This document shows positions 9,809 through 22,829 of a DNA stretch of 64,000 bases, piece by piece; positions within the stretch are counted from its first letter, which is position 1, and each line of letters opens with the position of its first letter. The stretch covers positions 50,582,111 through 50,646,110 of the forward strand of contig NC_041003.1 of NCBI RefSeq assembly GCF_004193775.1, read 5' to 3'. The position numbers and the translations under genes are program-made. Under the pieces are notes generated by a model, which ran no database searches, was not told where the DNA came from, and saw only the letters and a list, made by a program, of their open reading frames with translations. The stretch comes from Glycine soja. Lineage: Eukaryota > Streptophyta > Magnoliopsida > Fabales > Fabaceae.

Positions 9809-12024
9809 TTAAGAAGAAGAAGGAGTGCTGGTGGTGTTGGCGAAAGTATATGAATTTGGTTGATTATTAAGAGGAGAAGCTTGAAATAGGGCGAGTCTAA
9901 TTGTGCGGCTCTGAGACGTTGTATGCAAGTCTTTACACTCCTCAAGATCGCCATCGCAGGCTAAAACAACCCACTCTCCGTCATCATCCAAATACTTTAG
10001 AACCACGTTGTTGGCGTTGCTAACATCGCTTAGGTTGAAGCGCCTTGAAATTTCCAACTGCAATTCTGTGAACCCCCAAAGTGGTTGCAAGCTAAAACGG
10101 ATTTTTTCATCCGCAAAAGTAGCCTTCACTCTCAAGGGTTGTTGAGGAACATGAGGAGGGCTTTGTGCTGCAGGAGAGGATGATTGAGAAGCTCTAGAGC
10201 TCAACTCCGGAAAACTGTTATAGAAGGATCCGATCTGTATGGCACCCTCGGCACCCTGTACCGAATCAATTACAAGTTGTAGTTTCTTCAAAGAGTGCCC
10301 CACCTTCTTTATTTTCCTTGAAGGCCATCGCGTTATGCCATGTTGTCTGCATATCCTTTTCAGAGTTGTGGGACACACTGCATGCATGCAATTCATTCAT
10401 TAAGAGCTACATGAGGAATGCAATTAATTAATGGATCATATCAAATTAATAATATCTCACCGCCAATGCTCTTAGCCGCATCTTTTAGGCTTCCTGCAAA
10501 GTATTGCCTTAGAACTGGCAAGCTGATAGTCTTCTCGGCCTTGGTTCGTCTCTTCTCTCCTGGTTTTCTGCCACGCTTCACACCAAATGTGTGAGTTTGA
10601 GATTGAGATTGAGATTGAGATTCTTCTCCAAAATCTGAAAACACGACATGGTCGTGTGAATGATAAGTACTAGTGGCAGTGGTGTCCCAGTTACAGTGAG
10701 TTGTTGTGACTTTGAACTCCTCTTTGGGTTCTTCTTCCAGGAAATCCAAGGACAAGCACACACCTTTCCCATTGTCCTTGTGTTGGGATTGGGCATCAAT
10801 CATATGTGCGATCCAGGAAGCCTGCTGGGACTGGGATTCAGAGGGCAAGGAGGTAAATACATCATCATGGATGGGAGCAGAAAGATGGAAGGTGGGGCAA
10901 GCTTGTTGAAGGAGAATAGATAAGGAGTTGAGGAAGAGGTTGTGGTCAGGGCAGTGTTTGGGAAGGAAGAACTCCAAGACAAAATCAAAATGGGGATAAG
11001 AAGAAGTCCTTAGAGGAATAGCGACGGCAGAATGCAAGTCAAAGATGTTGGCGTGGTGAGAGAGAGGATATTCGGCCTTGGTGAAGGCGGTTATGTCCAT
11101 AGCAAAACAGGGCTTGGCAGTTGTGAAGGCCGTACCGACAATTCCTTGTCCGCGGAAAAGGTGGTGCTGAGAGCAGGCCTCCTGGAACCCCAATAGCTGG
11201 GGCTGACCATCCCCCACAAAACACGCTCTGTCCACAATCGACACATAGTTGTTCTCATCCCTTGAATGCCCACAATCCACACATAGTTGTTGGACGCAAG
11301 GAGCCCATGTCAGAGCCAAAGGCACATTCTGCGTCTTGCACACACACCTCACCACCTCCATCATCTCGTTCACTGATGCTTCGTACACCTCATCCTCGTC
11401 AAATACCTTTACAACACCACCTGGAATCATGCCCTGGAAAGCATTATTATTATTATTGTTGTCAAGTTGAGGGAGATAGTTGATTGTGTCCCAGCGAGCT
11501 GCTGGCATTACAATCTGGAGGACACCCAGGCATGTGCCACTGCCTCTTTCGAAGACAGGAAGTGCCAAGGATCCATATTCATAAGGAATTCGCGGGTACT
11601 CATGGCTTCTAAAGAACCGAATGTTTACGTTCGACTTCATGTTCATGTTCATGTTGGTCGGAAAAGGAAAAGCAACCGAAACCGACTCATCGGGCCCAAG
11701 GCCAATGGCAAGAAGGCCTGTCATCCTCCGTATGGGAACCCATATCTGAATGAGCACGTTGGCGGCGTTGTTGTTCTTTGTGTATTCTCTCAAGTAGCCC
11801 ACCGCAACCACCAATCTCTCTTTCACGGATGAAGATGACCCAGACACAGGCCCCTTGGGTCCAATCCACCATGTGGTCTTCCCCATGGGCATGGCTAATT
11901 CTTGCTCTATGTCGTACTGTGCCTCGCTGCTCCCATTCGTTTCCACCCAGCAACCTTTTTCCAGCAACTCCTCGATCAAATCTTCTTCACACTCCGACAA
12001 GCTCCCAAACGCACCATACTCCAT
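9809..12024 (-). CDS. NLP: NIN-like protein (RWP-RK and PB1 transcription factor)
   Basis: Two coding exons, 12024-10461 and 10377-9809, join across a short GT-AG intron (10460-10378) into 711 codons (710 residues). Residues 1 to about 470 form the GAF-like N-terminal region that gives NLPs nitrate responsiveness (e.g. [32 protein letters not shown]). The basic [11 protein letters not shown] starts near 484. The RWP-RK DNA-binding domain follows, with RWPSRK at 538-543, split by the intron at the usual point (..[18 protein letters not shown]). A PB1 domain spans about 605-687 with its OPCA acidic motif ([17 protein letters not shown]). The ATG at 12024 begins [11 protein letters not shown], with no in-frame upstream candidate used. 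NLPs bind nitrate-responsive elements, and PB1 mediates oligomerisation. At 710 residues it is shorter than most NLPs (roughly 800-1000). A GAGATT-type hexamer repeat encodes an SQSQSQSQ tract near residue 475. Confidence 0.92.
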
Positions 12025-12074
12025 GCTACCTGTTCCTTTAATATCCTCTCACGATCCCTCTGATCGATCCTGCC

Positions 12075-12171
12075 ATTTTACATTACAAACAAGTAAAAGT
12101 AATTAGTTTAAGCTCAGAGAGAGAGAGAGAGAGAGAGAGGAGGAGGAGGAGGAGGCATCAAGACTCACTCA
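12075..12171 (-). other. Possible 5' UTR intron of the NLP gene
   Basis: Upstream of the start codon the minus strand has a donor-like AAG|GTGAGTGAG near 12171 and an acceptor-like TGGCAG near 12070. A 5' UTR intron is therefore possible. It would contain the GA/GGA repeat. Confidence 0.3.
12115..12155. repeat. (GA)n(GGA)n microsatellite in NLP 5' region
   Basis: About twelve GA units followed by GGA units, roughly 90-130 bp upstream of the NLP start codon. GA tracts in plant 5' leaders are known binding sites for BPC/GAGA-type factors. A role here is inference. Confidence 0.85.
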
Positions 12172-15100
12172 CCTTAACCTTAATTACTCTCGATCGAACA
12201 TATATCAATATGGACTGTGCTGTAGCTATTGTTGATCGATCTCAGCTCACTCAACTCAAGTAAAGTTTCTTTTCTTTTATGGGCCGTACTACTACGTTAA
12301 CATTGCTTGCTTGAGAGAATGATTACTTGAACATGCGACTGATTGATTGATAAGGCTCTTATATAATGACCAAAAAAGGAAAGAAAACTCTTTCTTTCTT
12401 GTATTTCAGTGGGACCCACCCTCTCTCACTGTGGCCGGTATTTATTTATATTACATATATATTTTCCCCCCTTGCTTAGGATGTCTGTCTGGGCATTAAT
12501 TAATGTATGTAATCTAAAGTCGCACTGCACCTCTTTGTATGTATAATATTTTATGCATGACCGGCTGTAGAATAGTGGGAGATCATCACGATGCTACAGT
12601 CTAGAGCACGATTAGTTATGGTAGGAGTAGGAGCATGCTCATGCGGACTCACTACCTCCCTGCGCGCCACATGGCAATCCTACACCACATCGGCGAAACA
12701 AATTGATGTTATGTTTCTACTATCTACATTCACATATTATTATTATTAATTCAATTTTACCAATACAACTGGATCGCCACTACTTAATTCATCTTCATTC
12801 GTGGATTCGGAATTCTTACATAATCAAACAAATATATTCTAACATCCAAGTTGAGGCCGCGAAAATTGAAAAAGATTCTTCTCTGTTTCATTGGTGAATT
12901 AATTGACGTAATGCATCTCCACAAACCTAGATGATAAGTTATAACCACTGCCACTGTAGTTAAACCTTGGGCATTGTTTCCTGGCCAGCCAGTTACATCA
13001 ACGTGGATGCTTGGCCTTTTTTTTTTTAAAAACGTAACCTCGTTTCACACACTTTTTACGATAAACAGAAATGTAACCTTAGAGAGACATTTTTAATCAA
13101 CAATGACACTTAGGACATTTTTCTTTTTTTCCTCCATCATATTGAATAATACTTTATATTTATTCCTTTATCATTTCATCGATTCAAAATACCCTAATTA
13201 TAAACTCAATAGATCAACCTAAATAGTGATAAATTTGAATTATATACATGAGATCATAGATTATAATTTTAATACGATCACATTATATATATATATACTA
13301 AAAAAAACTAAAATTGAGTAGCAAGCAAGCAGTGGGCATGCCCATAATAACATACTTGCAAAAAAAAATATGTCTCCACCTACCAGTACATTTTGCTATA
13401 TCTTGAACGGTTGACATTGTAAACAAATTTTACATATATAAAGAATAAATATAAAAGTAATATATGGAGAAGGATTTATATTTCTGACATCTGTCATGAA
13501 ACGGGTCACCGTACGAATAAGACCCGTTGGAATATAGAATTTAAAATTACATTATTTCAACCAACGGGATATACAACAGGTAACTTCTTAGCTCGCAGTA
13601 ATTATTAATCGCATTCTTTTTATGTTATTGTGAAAGCTACGTTTTATCGTTTTAAAAAAATTAATCAGTACGTTTTGATAGAAAATATGTACACTATTTA
13701 AATATAAATTCGTAATTAATATTAATTTAAATATATATTTTAAGCAAATTTAATTATTTTAAAATTAATTATATTAAAAATAATTTTTATATAACTTTAA
13801 AACAAATCTTGTCAAACGACATATTCGTCATCATATCCTCTTACAAATTAGAACTCGGTTATTCTTTATTCAACATAACCGTGTGTGCCTCTGATAAGGA
13901 TTGAATGTCACTTTAAGAATACAAATCACCACAAAAAATTATAATAAAGGAAAATAAAAAATGAAAGGAAACCAATTTAACATTCATAATGGATGCCAAT
14001 TTTACTTCTTCTAAATCCTAACATACACACATACCATACACACATACCATATAAATATGCCGATTATAAATTTAGTATTCTTAATAATTTTATTTTATAG
14101 GTTATATATTTGATCAATATAATTTTCGAATAAAAAATGCATATTACCTTGTACAATTCGAACAATAATGTCAAAATATTTTTATTTCATTTTTTAAAAT
14201 ATATTATATCGATTCTGACATATATTAATAATATATAAAAAATGAATAATATATGATTTTATATGTAACTTATAACCAAAGAAACTTTTATTACAAAACA
14301 AAAGGAAACTTTTAGTCATACAATAAATTCAAATACATTTATCCAGAGAAATATTATTGGAAAGTATAAGAATGACTAAATATTCTATAATTTTGCAATC
14401 GCAATTATCAATCGTTATACTTGACTCGTCACTCTAACTCACTAGCAAAGTCCGGATCGAATAGCTAGGAACCTTTCGTGTTCTCTTGCCCTTTAGAGTT
14501 GCATGTTATACCTTGCTTGGAGATACCCTAGGAACCTTGTACCCTAGAGGCAGTTATGTAGTTTCTTTTATTTGCTTTTTCTGTGCTTCAGCTTTGTGTT
14601 TTTCTCACTAATAAAAAAAACACTTGACTCATCACTTATTAAATGTCAACTGTCTTTTGTTGCTACAAGCTATTTTCTTTATCGTGCATGTGTGCCACTA
14701 ACTAATGTGTATTTGTGTTTATTAAATCAATCTCGTTATTTCATCTACATTACTGTTGTTTACAATATCCTGATAAATTAACATAACACATTTTTTACAG
14801 ATTAATAAACTTTGCAAGTATATATTTTATTGTTTAACTATTTAAATATTTTTAGTTAGGTTTCTAATTAAATAATTTGTTTCAATTAGGTACTTAAATT
14901 TGTATTTATTTTTTAATTAGATTTTTATCATTGGAATGAGAGTATTGAAAAGTGCATTGTGAGCACTTCTCTTAATGATAACTTATGTAAATGAGCGTCT
15001 CCAAATTGTAGTAGTAAGTCGTTATTTAAATAAGAAATATGATACACATACAAAAATTAATTCATATAATTGTTTATAATAAATCATTTTTGTGTTTATC

Positions 15101-15176
15101 TTTCTCTACTATTTTATCATTTATTATATTTAAAATTCAAAATTATTTCTCTTTCTCTTTGTAGGTTCATTGGTTG
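12156..15176. other. Intergenic AT-rich DNA, NLP promoter side
   Basis: The first kilobase or so is the presumed NLP promoter. There is a TATATAATG-type run near 12360 on the + strand, but no start site can be fixed. Beyond about 12700 the sequence is AT-rich with no coding signal. A short direct repeat, 'acacacataccata', occurs near 14033-14055. Confidence 0.5.
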
Positions 15177-15813
15177 CAGGGATAGGAATAGGGCAGGTCA
15201 GACCAGGCTTTAAAAGGCCTGACGTTAGTCTACGATGAATTTTTGAGGTCTGAGTCTTGCCTATAGCCTATCAAAGACTTTTATTTTGGTTCGGTCTCAC
15301 CTTTTTAAAAGCCTAGTCTGTCCTGATAATCTCTTTAAAAGTCTTCTTTAGATTAAATCTTTAATATTTCTTTGCTTTGGGGAGTAGGAACGTGATAGGA
15401 AAGTTAAAGAAAAACTAAACATTAATAAATAGGAAAGTCAATAAAAATAACGAGAAATATAAAAGACACATGACTCACACCTAAATTGTAATTAAAGTGT
15501 TACTTGATTATAGGAATTGAAGTTATGGAACACGGATGTGTAATCAAAGTCTGCTAGTTTAAAAAAAATAATTAATTATACCCAAAAAATAATATTAATA
15601 TAAATTGGTACCAAAAAATAATATAAATATATATAGGCCGGCCTATCAGGTTTATAAGACTTTTTAATAAACCTAAGTCTGATCTATTTAATTTAATAGA
15701 CTTTTAAAAAAGTCTGAGCCTAACCTTTTAATTAAATAAGTTAATTTAGACTAAGTTTTATATAGGTCAGATCATAGGTCTCTGTAGACCGGCCTTCTTT
15801 ATTTCCACTCCTA
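15177..15813. mobile_element. Non-autonomous hAT-like DNA transposon
   Basis: The ends are imperfect inverted repeats: left CAGGGATAGGAATAGGGC, right (reverse complement) TAGGAGTGGAAATAAAGA, continuing with GGTCAGACC-like versus GGCCGGTCTAC-like sequence. Flanking 8-mers ATTGGTTG (15169-15176) and ATTGGTTA (15814-15821) match at 7 of 8, fitting the 8-bp TSD of hAT elements. There is no transposase frame in the 637 bp. The inside repeats AGTCTGA/AAAAGCCT-like words in both orientations. Confidence 0.75.
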
Positions 15814-16405
15814 ATTGGTTATACACTTTGTTGTATAATTTATTAGACAAGTATTATTGCTCTTTAAGTAATTTAAAATTTATAATAATAAAAAAATTGA
15901 AGGACGACAAAAATTAAATATAATTATATTTACATATAGTAATTAAAACATATTTTAACTTTTTCTTAAATTTCCTTTTCAGTTTAATATGTTTAAATAT
16001 AATTTTTTTATATATAATTACTTACAATATTAATAATCAATTATTGTCACAATCAATTATTAAATGAATTTATTTTTTAACTAAGCCTAAAAAGGCTTAG
16101 CCTACTTTTTGTTGAGGTGGATCATTGTCAATGCGCTTACGCATGTACAGTAATTACTAATTAGTGAACGGAGCAAAGAAATCCTTTTTAACAAATAGGT
16201 CGGCCGACGAATCTTCTTTCAATTTCTGATGAATTAAAAATAATATAAAAATTTGTATGATAAAGAGAATAAAAAAAATATTTTAAAAATGAACTGAGAA
16301 CTAGAGCAAGAGGAATACAGCATTCAGAACACACACAAAAATACAGTATTAACGCATTGAAATTAAAGTATATGTGGCAAGAGCCAACCTAACCCACAAT
16401 CGAAA
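15814..16405. other. AT-rich intergenic DNA
   Basis: No gene or clear element seen. Confidence 0.5.
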
Positions 16406-16414
16406 AAAATTTAA

Positions 16415-16664
16415 GGATAAAATATATTTTTAGTTTCTCTATTTTTATAATAATAAAAAATATTAGTTCTCGTACTCTAATTTTGATCAATTTATTTCTT
16501 GTACTTTAAAACAACAGTTATTTTCATCATTCCTTACATATCACTATAAGAAGAGAAAAAATCCACTGCTTTTTGTAAAACTTAGTATCATATGCATCAA
16601 ATTAAGAATTCAAGGACTAAGACAATTTCACTATAAATACAGGAATTAAAAATATATTTTATCT
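16415..16664. mobile_element. Mutator-type MITE with 9-bp TSD
   Basis: The 250-bp element has terminal inverted repeats beginning GGATAAAATATATTTTTAG (left) and AGATAAAATATATTTTTAA (right, reverse complement). It is flanked by AAAATTTAA at 16406-16414 and 16665-16673, an exact 9-bp duplication. The short inner region has no coding capacity. Confidence 0.82.
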
Positions 16665-16831
16665 AAAATTTAATTATAGAGTTTAAGAAGATTGAGCCGT
16701 CTCTTGATTTTGGAGAGAGAAAGAATATAGCTTGCCATAAACTGGATGTACATGTTAGTATCATAGATAAGCACCACAACATAATATACGTTTAGTATTA
16801 TTTTTTGTTTTAAAATAATTTCACTTTAAGA

Positions 16832-16833
<2 letters not shown>

Positions 16834-16874
<41 letters not shown>
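16834..16874. repeat. (TA)n microsatellite
   Basis: About 20 TA units. CTTTAAGACTTATATATA occurs on both sides (near 16824 and 16879), so a flanking direct repeat brackets the tract. Confidence 0.9.
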
Positions 16875-16877
<3 letters not shown>

Positions 16878-19800
16878 TCTTTAAGACTTATATATACGAA
16901 TAAGAATTTATTAAATATTTTTAATTTTAAAATATAAAATTGTTCTATTACATTAGAAAAAAATGTAAATTAACACTTTAAAAGAAGTCTCAATATTTTG
17001 AAGATATGCAATATAGCTTCTCCACTAAATTTGTCCTTAGAAATGAATAGATTTTGTCATCGTGAGACTCGCACTTGACTCGATTTATTCCAAAATTATT
17101 ACTAGGAAAATATAAATTACTATCTTGAAATTTGAGTAATATAGGATTTAGGACTTGTTTATTTTTCTGTCAAAAAGAAAGGACTTGTTTGTTTTATATT
17201 AAAGAAAAGGTACTTATTTTGATAGACTTAAAACTTAGTAAGTTTTAGTTTGAGAAAAAGTATTGAGATACTATTTAGTATAATTACAAAAATATTGGTC
17301 ATTTATGTAATTAAGCTAATTTTATTATCTTTTCATTACTTCAATAGGTAGATTGATTATTGCAATCTGGATTAATATTTGCAATCTTGTATGAATACAT
17401 TAATCTCTAGTTTTGGGACATACTATTAAATTCTATTAATTATTTAAAATAAATATTAAATATTTTATATTTTTACTGCCTCCTCATGTGTATAGATGTT
17501 ATACCTTTCTCTTTTTTTATCACAAAACAATTTATGTTTTAGAAATTCAGTCCAATTAATATATTTTTTTCAAATATATCTTTATTTAATACTCTTATTA
17601 TGTTACGGGACGCCATGATGAATTAAAATATTAAATAAATATATTTTAGTCTAAATATAATAATATTTTAATATTCATTAAATATTTATTACATTCCGTT
17701 TCCATGACAACAAAATAAGGAAAGGGAAAAAGGAAGAAGGAATGCACATTTATCAACAACAACAAAAATCCTCTACTTGGTATGCAAGAAAGCATGGGAG
17801 GAAAGAAAAAAATAATAATAATGGGATCTATTTCAATTTTTTTTTTGAAAAATTAAAGAGAAATAAAATAAGACAAAATCAAATAGATGAAAGATAAATA
17901 TATTCTTATTTATTATACATTTTTTTTTAATTGGAATATTTGTATCATTTTATACACATACCTCCTTTCTTCTTTTCTTTCAATTTTTACACAATCAAAC
18001 AACTTAAAAAACTACTTCACTTTTTACTGTTTTTTCTTTTCTTATTGTCACTTTCTTTCCTTTTCCTTTTTTTCTTACAGCAAACAAAGCATTGATTTAT
18101 GTGCATTAGCCTTAGAGATCTATAAATATAAGAATAAGATAGTAATATCCTTCCTCTATTTCAAAACTTTAGTGTTTTAAATTTTTGTTTTCGTTTTGAA
18201 ACTCTAGTTGTTTTAGAATTTTAATATACAAATGTGCAATTTTTTCCAATTACAATATTATATGTAGTTGAGAAATTAAGAATTTAAGACTTTTCTTTTT
18301 AGTACTTACAACTTTAAATTTTACAAGGAACTAATAACATCCATTAATGTTTTTGTAGTATTCCTTTAAAAAATTGTTTTTGTAGCAAAAATAATATAGA
18401 AAGTTATTTAAGACAAATATTTTTTATTTTGAACCTAGGTATTCTCTAGTCAACCATCAATGACTAATTCCTCTAGAAACTAAGACTTAATGAAGAAATT
18501 GACCTCTCCTAAATAAATATAAATCAAGTAGTTAAAAATAGTATAAAAATGTAAAACAATAAATGAGGGTAATTTAAGGTATTTTTTACTAGATCTTTTT
18601 CTTTATTTTTTTTAAATGATGGGATGCACGAGTCTCGCTATTATATTATATTATGTTATACTATCTTTTTTTTGTTTGGACCATTAATATCTTTTACCAT
18701 AAGTAATTTTGTTCCAGTGGAATAAAATTATTGTGAGAGAAAAAAAATTATTTCAAAGTATTTAACAGAATTATGTGCTTATGATTTAAACTAGAAATCA
18801 CATATTATGATTTTATCAACTCATAAGTAATAAAAATAATACATGTTCATAAATGTTATGTTTGATAAAATTATCTGAAAGTTAGAGTTAGCTGAAAAAA
18901 AATAATAGTTAATAGCTAAAAAAATTAATTTATTAAATTAAAAATTTATGATAAAATTAACTATTGAATTAACTCAAAAATATAAAATAAAAGAAAAATA
19001 ATAATATTATGATTTATTTAAAAATAATAATAAAGAAAATAAATAAATACATTGAAGACAAAAATAAAAAAATATATATAAAAAAACTAGAAGTTAATAT
19101 TTAAAAAATTATTAAAAAATTTTGTTTATCAAATAATTAAATATTTTTTGTTAAATAGTAAAAAAAAGTTAAAAACTACTTAAAATATATTTTCAAATAA
19201 GAAAAAACATCTGTCCATTTTTTTAGAAGAAACATCTATGATTATAAAAAAAAAAGTGTGATTCAACCAATTTTACTTTTAAAAGTTTTAGTATTATTAT
19301 ATTGTAAACGGAAAGCATAACCTTATATTAGTCGAAATTGGTAAGAGTATTTAATAATATAATAATCATAATGATTGATGTTTGATATTGATGGAGGAAA
19401 GAGTGTAGATATTACTGTATACTGTTGATACTTCATAGTATATTTAGAAAATAAACGGATATTTTAAAATAAAAATTCCTTTTGCCTTGAGCATCCAATA
19501 TATTCTTGACACGTAATTGAATTTCCAAAGTTGGTGTCTTTCTGTTTACACTCACAAATTAATCACAACCAAAAATAACTAAACAATGAAATACTTTCGT
19601 GCGAATCACTTTCTTGAATTGCGATAAAGTTTTATGCTAGGGTGACTTATATGTTTTATATGATTTGGAAGATGAAAATAGAAGTTTTTTTTATATATAT
19701 AATTAAAGTAGTATGTTTGGATGACAAGTGAGAATTAATTTTAGTTCATAAAATTATGCATAGAAAAGCTAAAGTAACAATTAATTGATTTATTATTCAG

Positions 19801-22756
19801 TCAATTTGCTTAAACTTATCTATCGAAATAAATATTTGTTTTAATAAAATAATTAGTGTTTTTAATTTTTTGAGTATATTTGTCTAAATTATATTTACTT
19901 TAAAAAAGTATTTTTTTTCTGTTTATTTTAAGAAACAAATTATATTTATTTCTTAAAAAAATACTTATCTAAAAGTTATTTTTTTTAAGTTTAAACAAAC
20001 TCCCATTATTATATTTTTTTAATTAATTATTCAGAAGTGAATCTAAACCAAATATGTTAATAGAAGTCTAACCCAGAAAGCCACGGTGAAGGGAGCCCAA
20101 ACAAAAACAAGTATTTTCCCCCAAAATAAGCATCAAATTTGAAGAAAATCAAATTATTTCAAAATAAGAATTATGTTATCTTTTTAATGCAATTCTAATG
20201 ATTTTTTTACTACTACCATTAATATGTGTTATTTTAATTTTGTAATGTAATATTAATAATAAGATTATTTTTATAAAATTAATATTCTCTTATATTTATT
20301 TATTAATTTTTATTGATTTGTATAAAATAATCTAAATGATATTTATTTTAGACAAAGAGAGTATCAGTACTTTCCAGATTTCTGTAGGAAAAAAATTACA
20401 ACAAAGGTTATGATTAGCATGCCATTTCAACTTATTTTTAAAAAACTTATCGATTAAAAAATTATTTGACCTTATTATTCATGTTTGATAAATAAATTAT
20501 TTTAAAAGTGTATAATATTTTTTGTTGTGTCACTTCAAGTAGTATTTTAAAAATATTAAAATCTAACTTTTTGTTTTTCATAATTGAATAAGTTAGTTTA
20601 ACAATTTTTAATTATTAACTTGCAGTTATATTTCAGCTTTTCAATTTCCAATTACTTTTTAACTAATTTTTTAGTTACTCTTGCAAAACATAATCGACAT
20701 AACTAAAATAAAAAAAGTCATGAAAAATAAAACCTCAATATTATTATAAATAGCTAATTTACTATATATAATAATTTATGATTAAATAATAATATAAAAA
20801 ATATTCATACTATCAAATTAAAAGAAGATGAAAAAAATAAAATTATAAAATTTGAACAACAAAACTAGCAAGAGATTTTAATGAGAATAATCACCAAAGA
20901 CCAGGTTAAAATAAAGTGAGACCTAGTCTAATAGACTAAGTCAAACAAAAAAATCAATTTTAATATCTAGTAAATTAATTTATTATTTTTTCTAAATTTA
21001 ATTAAATAAACATATTAATCTTTTAAAATATCAACAAAATGTTTGTTGTCTTTTTTCTCTCTTTTTTTTCATTCTTACACACATAATTTCTCTTAAATGT
21101 ATGCATGATCCCTATCCAAGTTTCTTATTAGATTATTATATATTGTATACTTAATTATTTCATATCATTTTAATTTTCCTTTTCTTTTCTTTTTTATTAT
21201 ATTACTTATTTAAATTATTAGGTTTTTTAACTTAAAAGATTGACGTAACAGTGTAAAGAATTATTGATATATATAACAAAAAAAAACTATTAATTTTGTT
21301 ATTTCTTTTACTTTTTCTCTTTATTTTTGCATCCTTCACCTTTAAGTTTTCCCTTTTTTTATTAGACCATAATAATCATAATGGACCACAATTGTATACG
21401 TTTAATGATGATATCCTTTTTGAGATTGATCCTTCCACTTGCATCTTTCAATGATTTGACATGTAACCTATCGTTTATCTTCACTGACGTTAGAACCCAG
21501 TCAGATGCTGTGGATTTACAACTGAAAGTTAGACACCCAACCCACTTGTTTTCCTCTTCGCGTAATTTCCACATTATTTAATTGTATAAATACTATTTTT
21601 TTTAGAGTATGGATAAATATTATTTTAGCTGTATGTTACTAGCAAGTACTTTTTTTTTCTCTTCTCGTAATTTTTACATTATTTAATTGGATAAATAATA
21701 TTTTAGCTGAATGTTACTAACAAATTAATCCTAATGGTGTATTTTATAGGGAGGAGATTTTGTATTTTTTTTAGATTCACATATGTTATGTTCTACTTTA
21801 GTTCAATGTTTTTATTTATTTTTATCTTTTTTATTTTTATTTTCTAAACTAAACACATTGTAGAAATATAAAATTCAAGTTTTATCTTCAAATATATGAA
21901 AAATATGACAAATTAATTTTAGTATTAATGTAAGCATGTTAACTCTAACATTCCTATATATATATATATGTTGGGCTGCTAAAAAAATTAGTTTTATATA
22001 ACTACTAATTATATAAAAGTAGTTATAAAACTATAATCGATTCTATAGTTATTTTATATATAACTTATTATATAATGGTTATGTGACTAATTTATTTATA
22101 ACTGATCATATTTTTAAAACAATAACTAATTATAATTATAATAGTCACTTATAATTTTATAATATAGTTATTTATTAGTTATAATTATATATAGTTATTT
22201 AAATAATCAAATCATCAACACCCTTGTATGTACATGACATTTTTTAATGAAAACGTACACATGTTTCATGCTATATCAATAAACTGTAAGCCAGACTATT
22301 TTGTCACGCTAATGTTTCCCATACTATAATTATGAATCTTTTTTGGTTTTAACTTCTAATTTATCAAGAAAAAGACTCTGATTAATTTAAAATTCAGTAA
22401 GAAAATAAATAAAATCTAATTAAAAATTATTTTGGTCAAAAATTAAATTCAAATAATATTTAAACTATTTAACATTAACTTAAACATAACCATTAATTTG
22501 TGAGTAATGACTTGATTACTATAATTATGAATATTTTATGAAGCGTCAAAACTTGAATTTTCCCATACATAATTTTTTTGCTGAATGGAATTTTCCCATA
22601 CATATAAAGTGTCAAAACATGCCCCATAATCTCGTCAAAGACATATTATGAATAAAATTAATGCGAATCTCATGTTTAAATCGGTACTTGAACTTGACAC
22701 AACATAACAAATATTTTTAATGGAGAGGGGAACACAACTATTTTATAATACACTTA

Positions 22757-22771
22757 TACTACTACTACTAC

Positions 22772-22829
<58 letters not shown>
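22757..22829. repeat. (TAC)n(TAT)n trinucleotide microsatellite
   Basis: A few TAC units pass into about 20 ATT units without interruption. Confidence 0.95.

Noticed and set aside
11249..12106. Several + strand open frames over the NLP gene
   Set aside because: Antisense shadows of a well-supported NLP exon.
13500..13580. Inverted ACCCGTTGG / CCAACGGG words
   Set aside because: Too short, with no TSD and no further symmetry.
21990..22200. Repeated TATAACTA-type words suggesting a palindromic element
   Set aside because: Very low complexity; no ends or TSD could be set.
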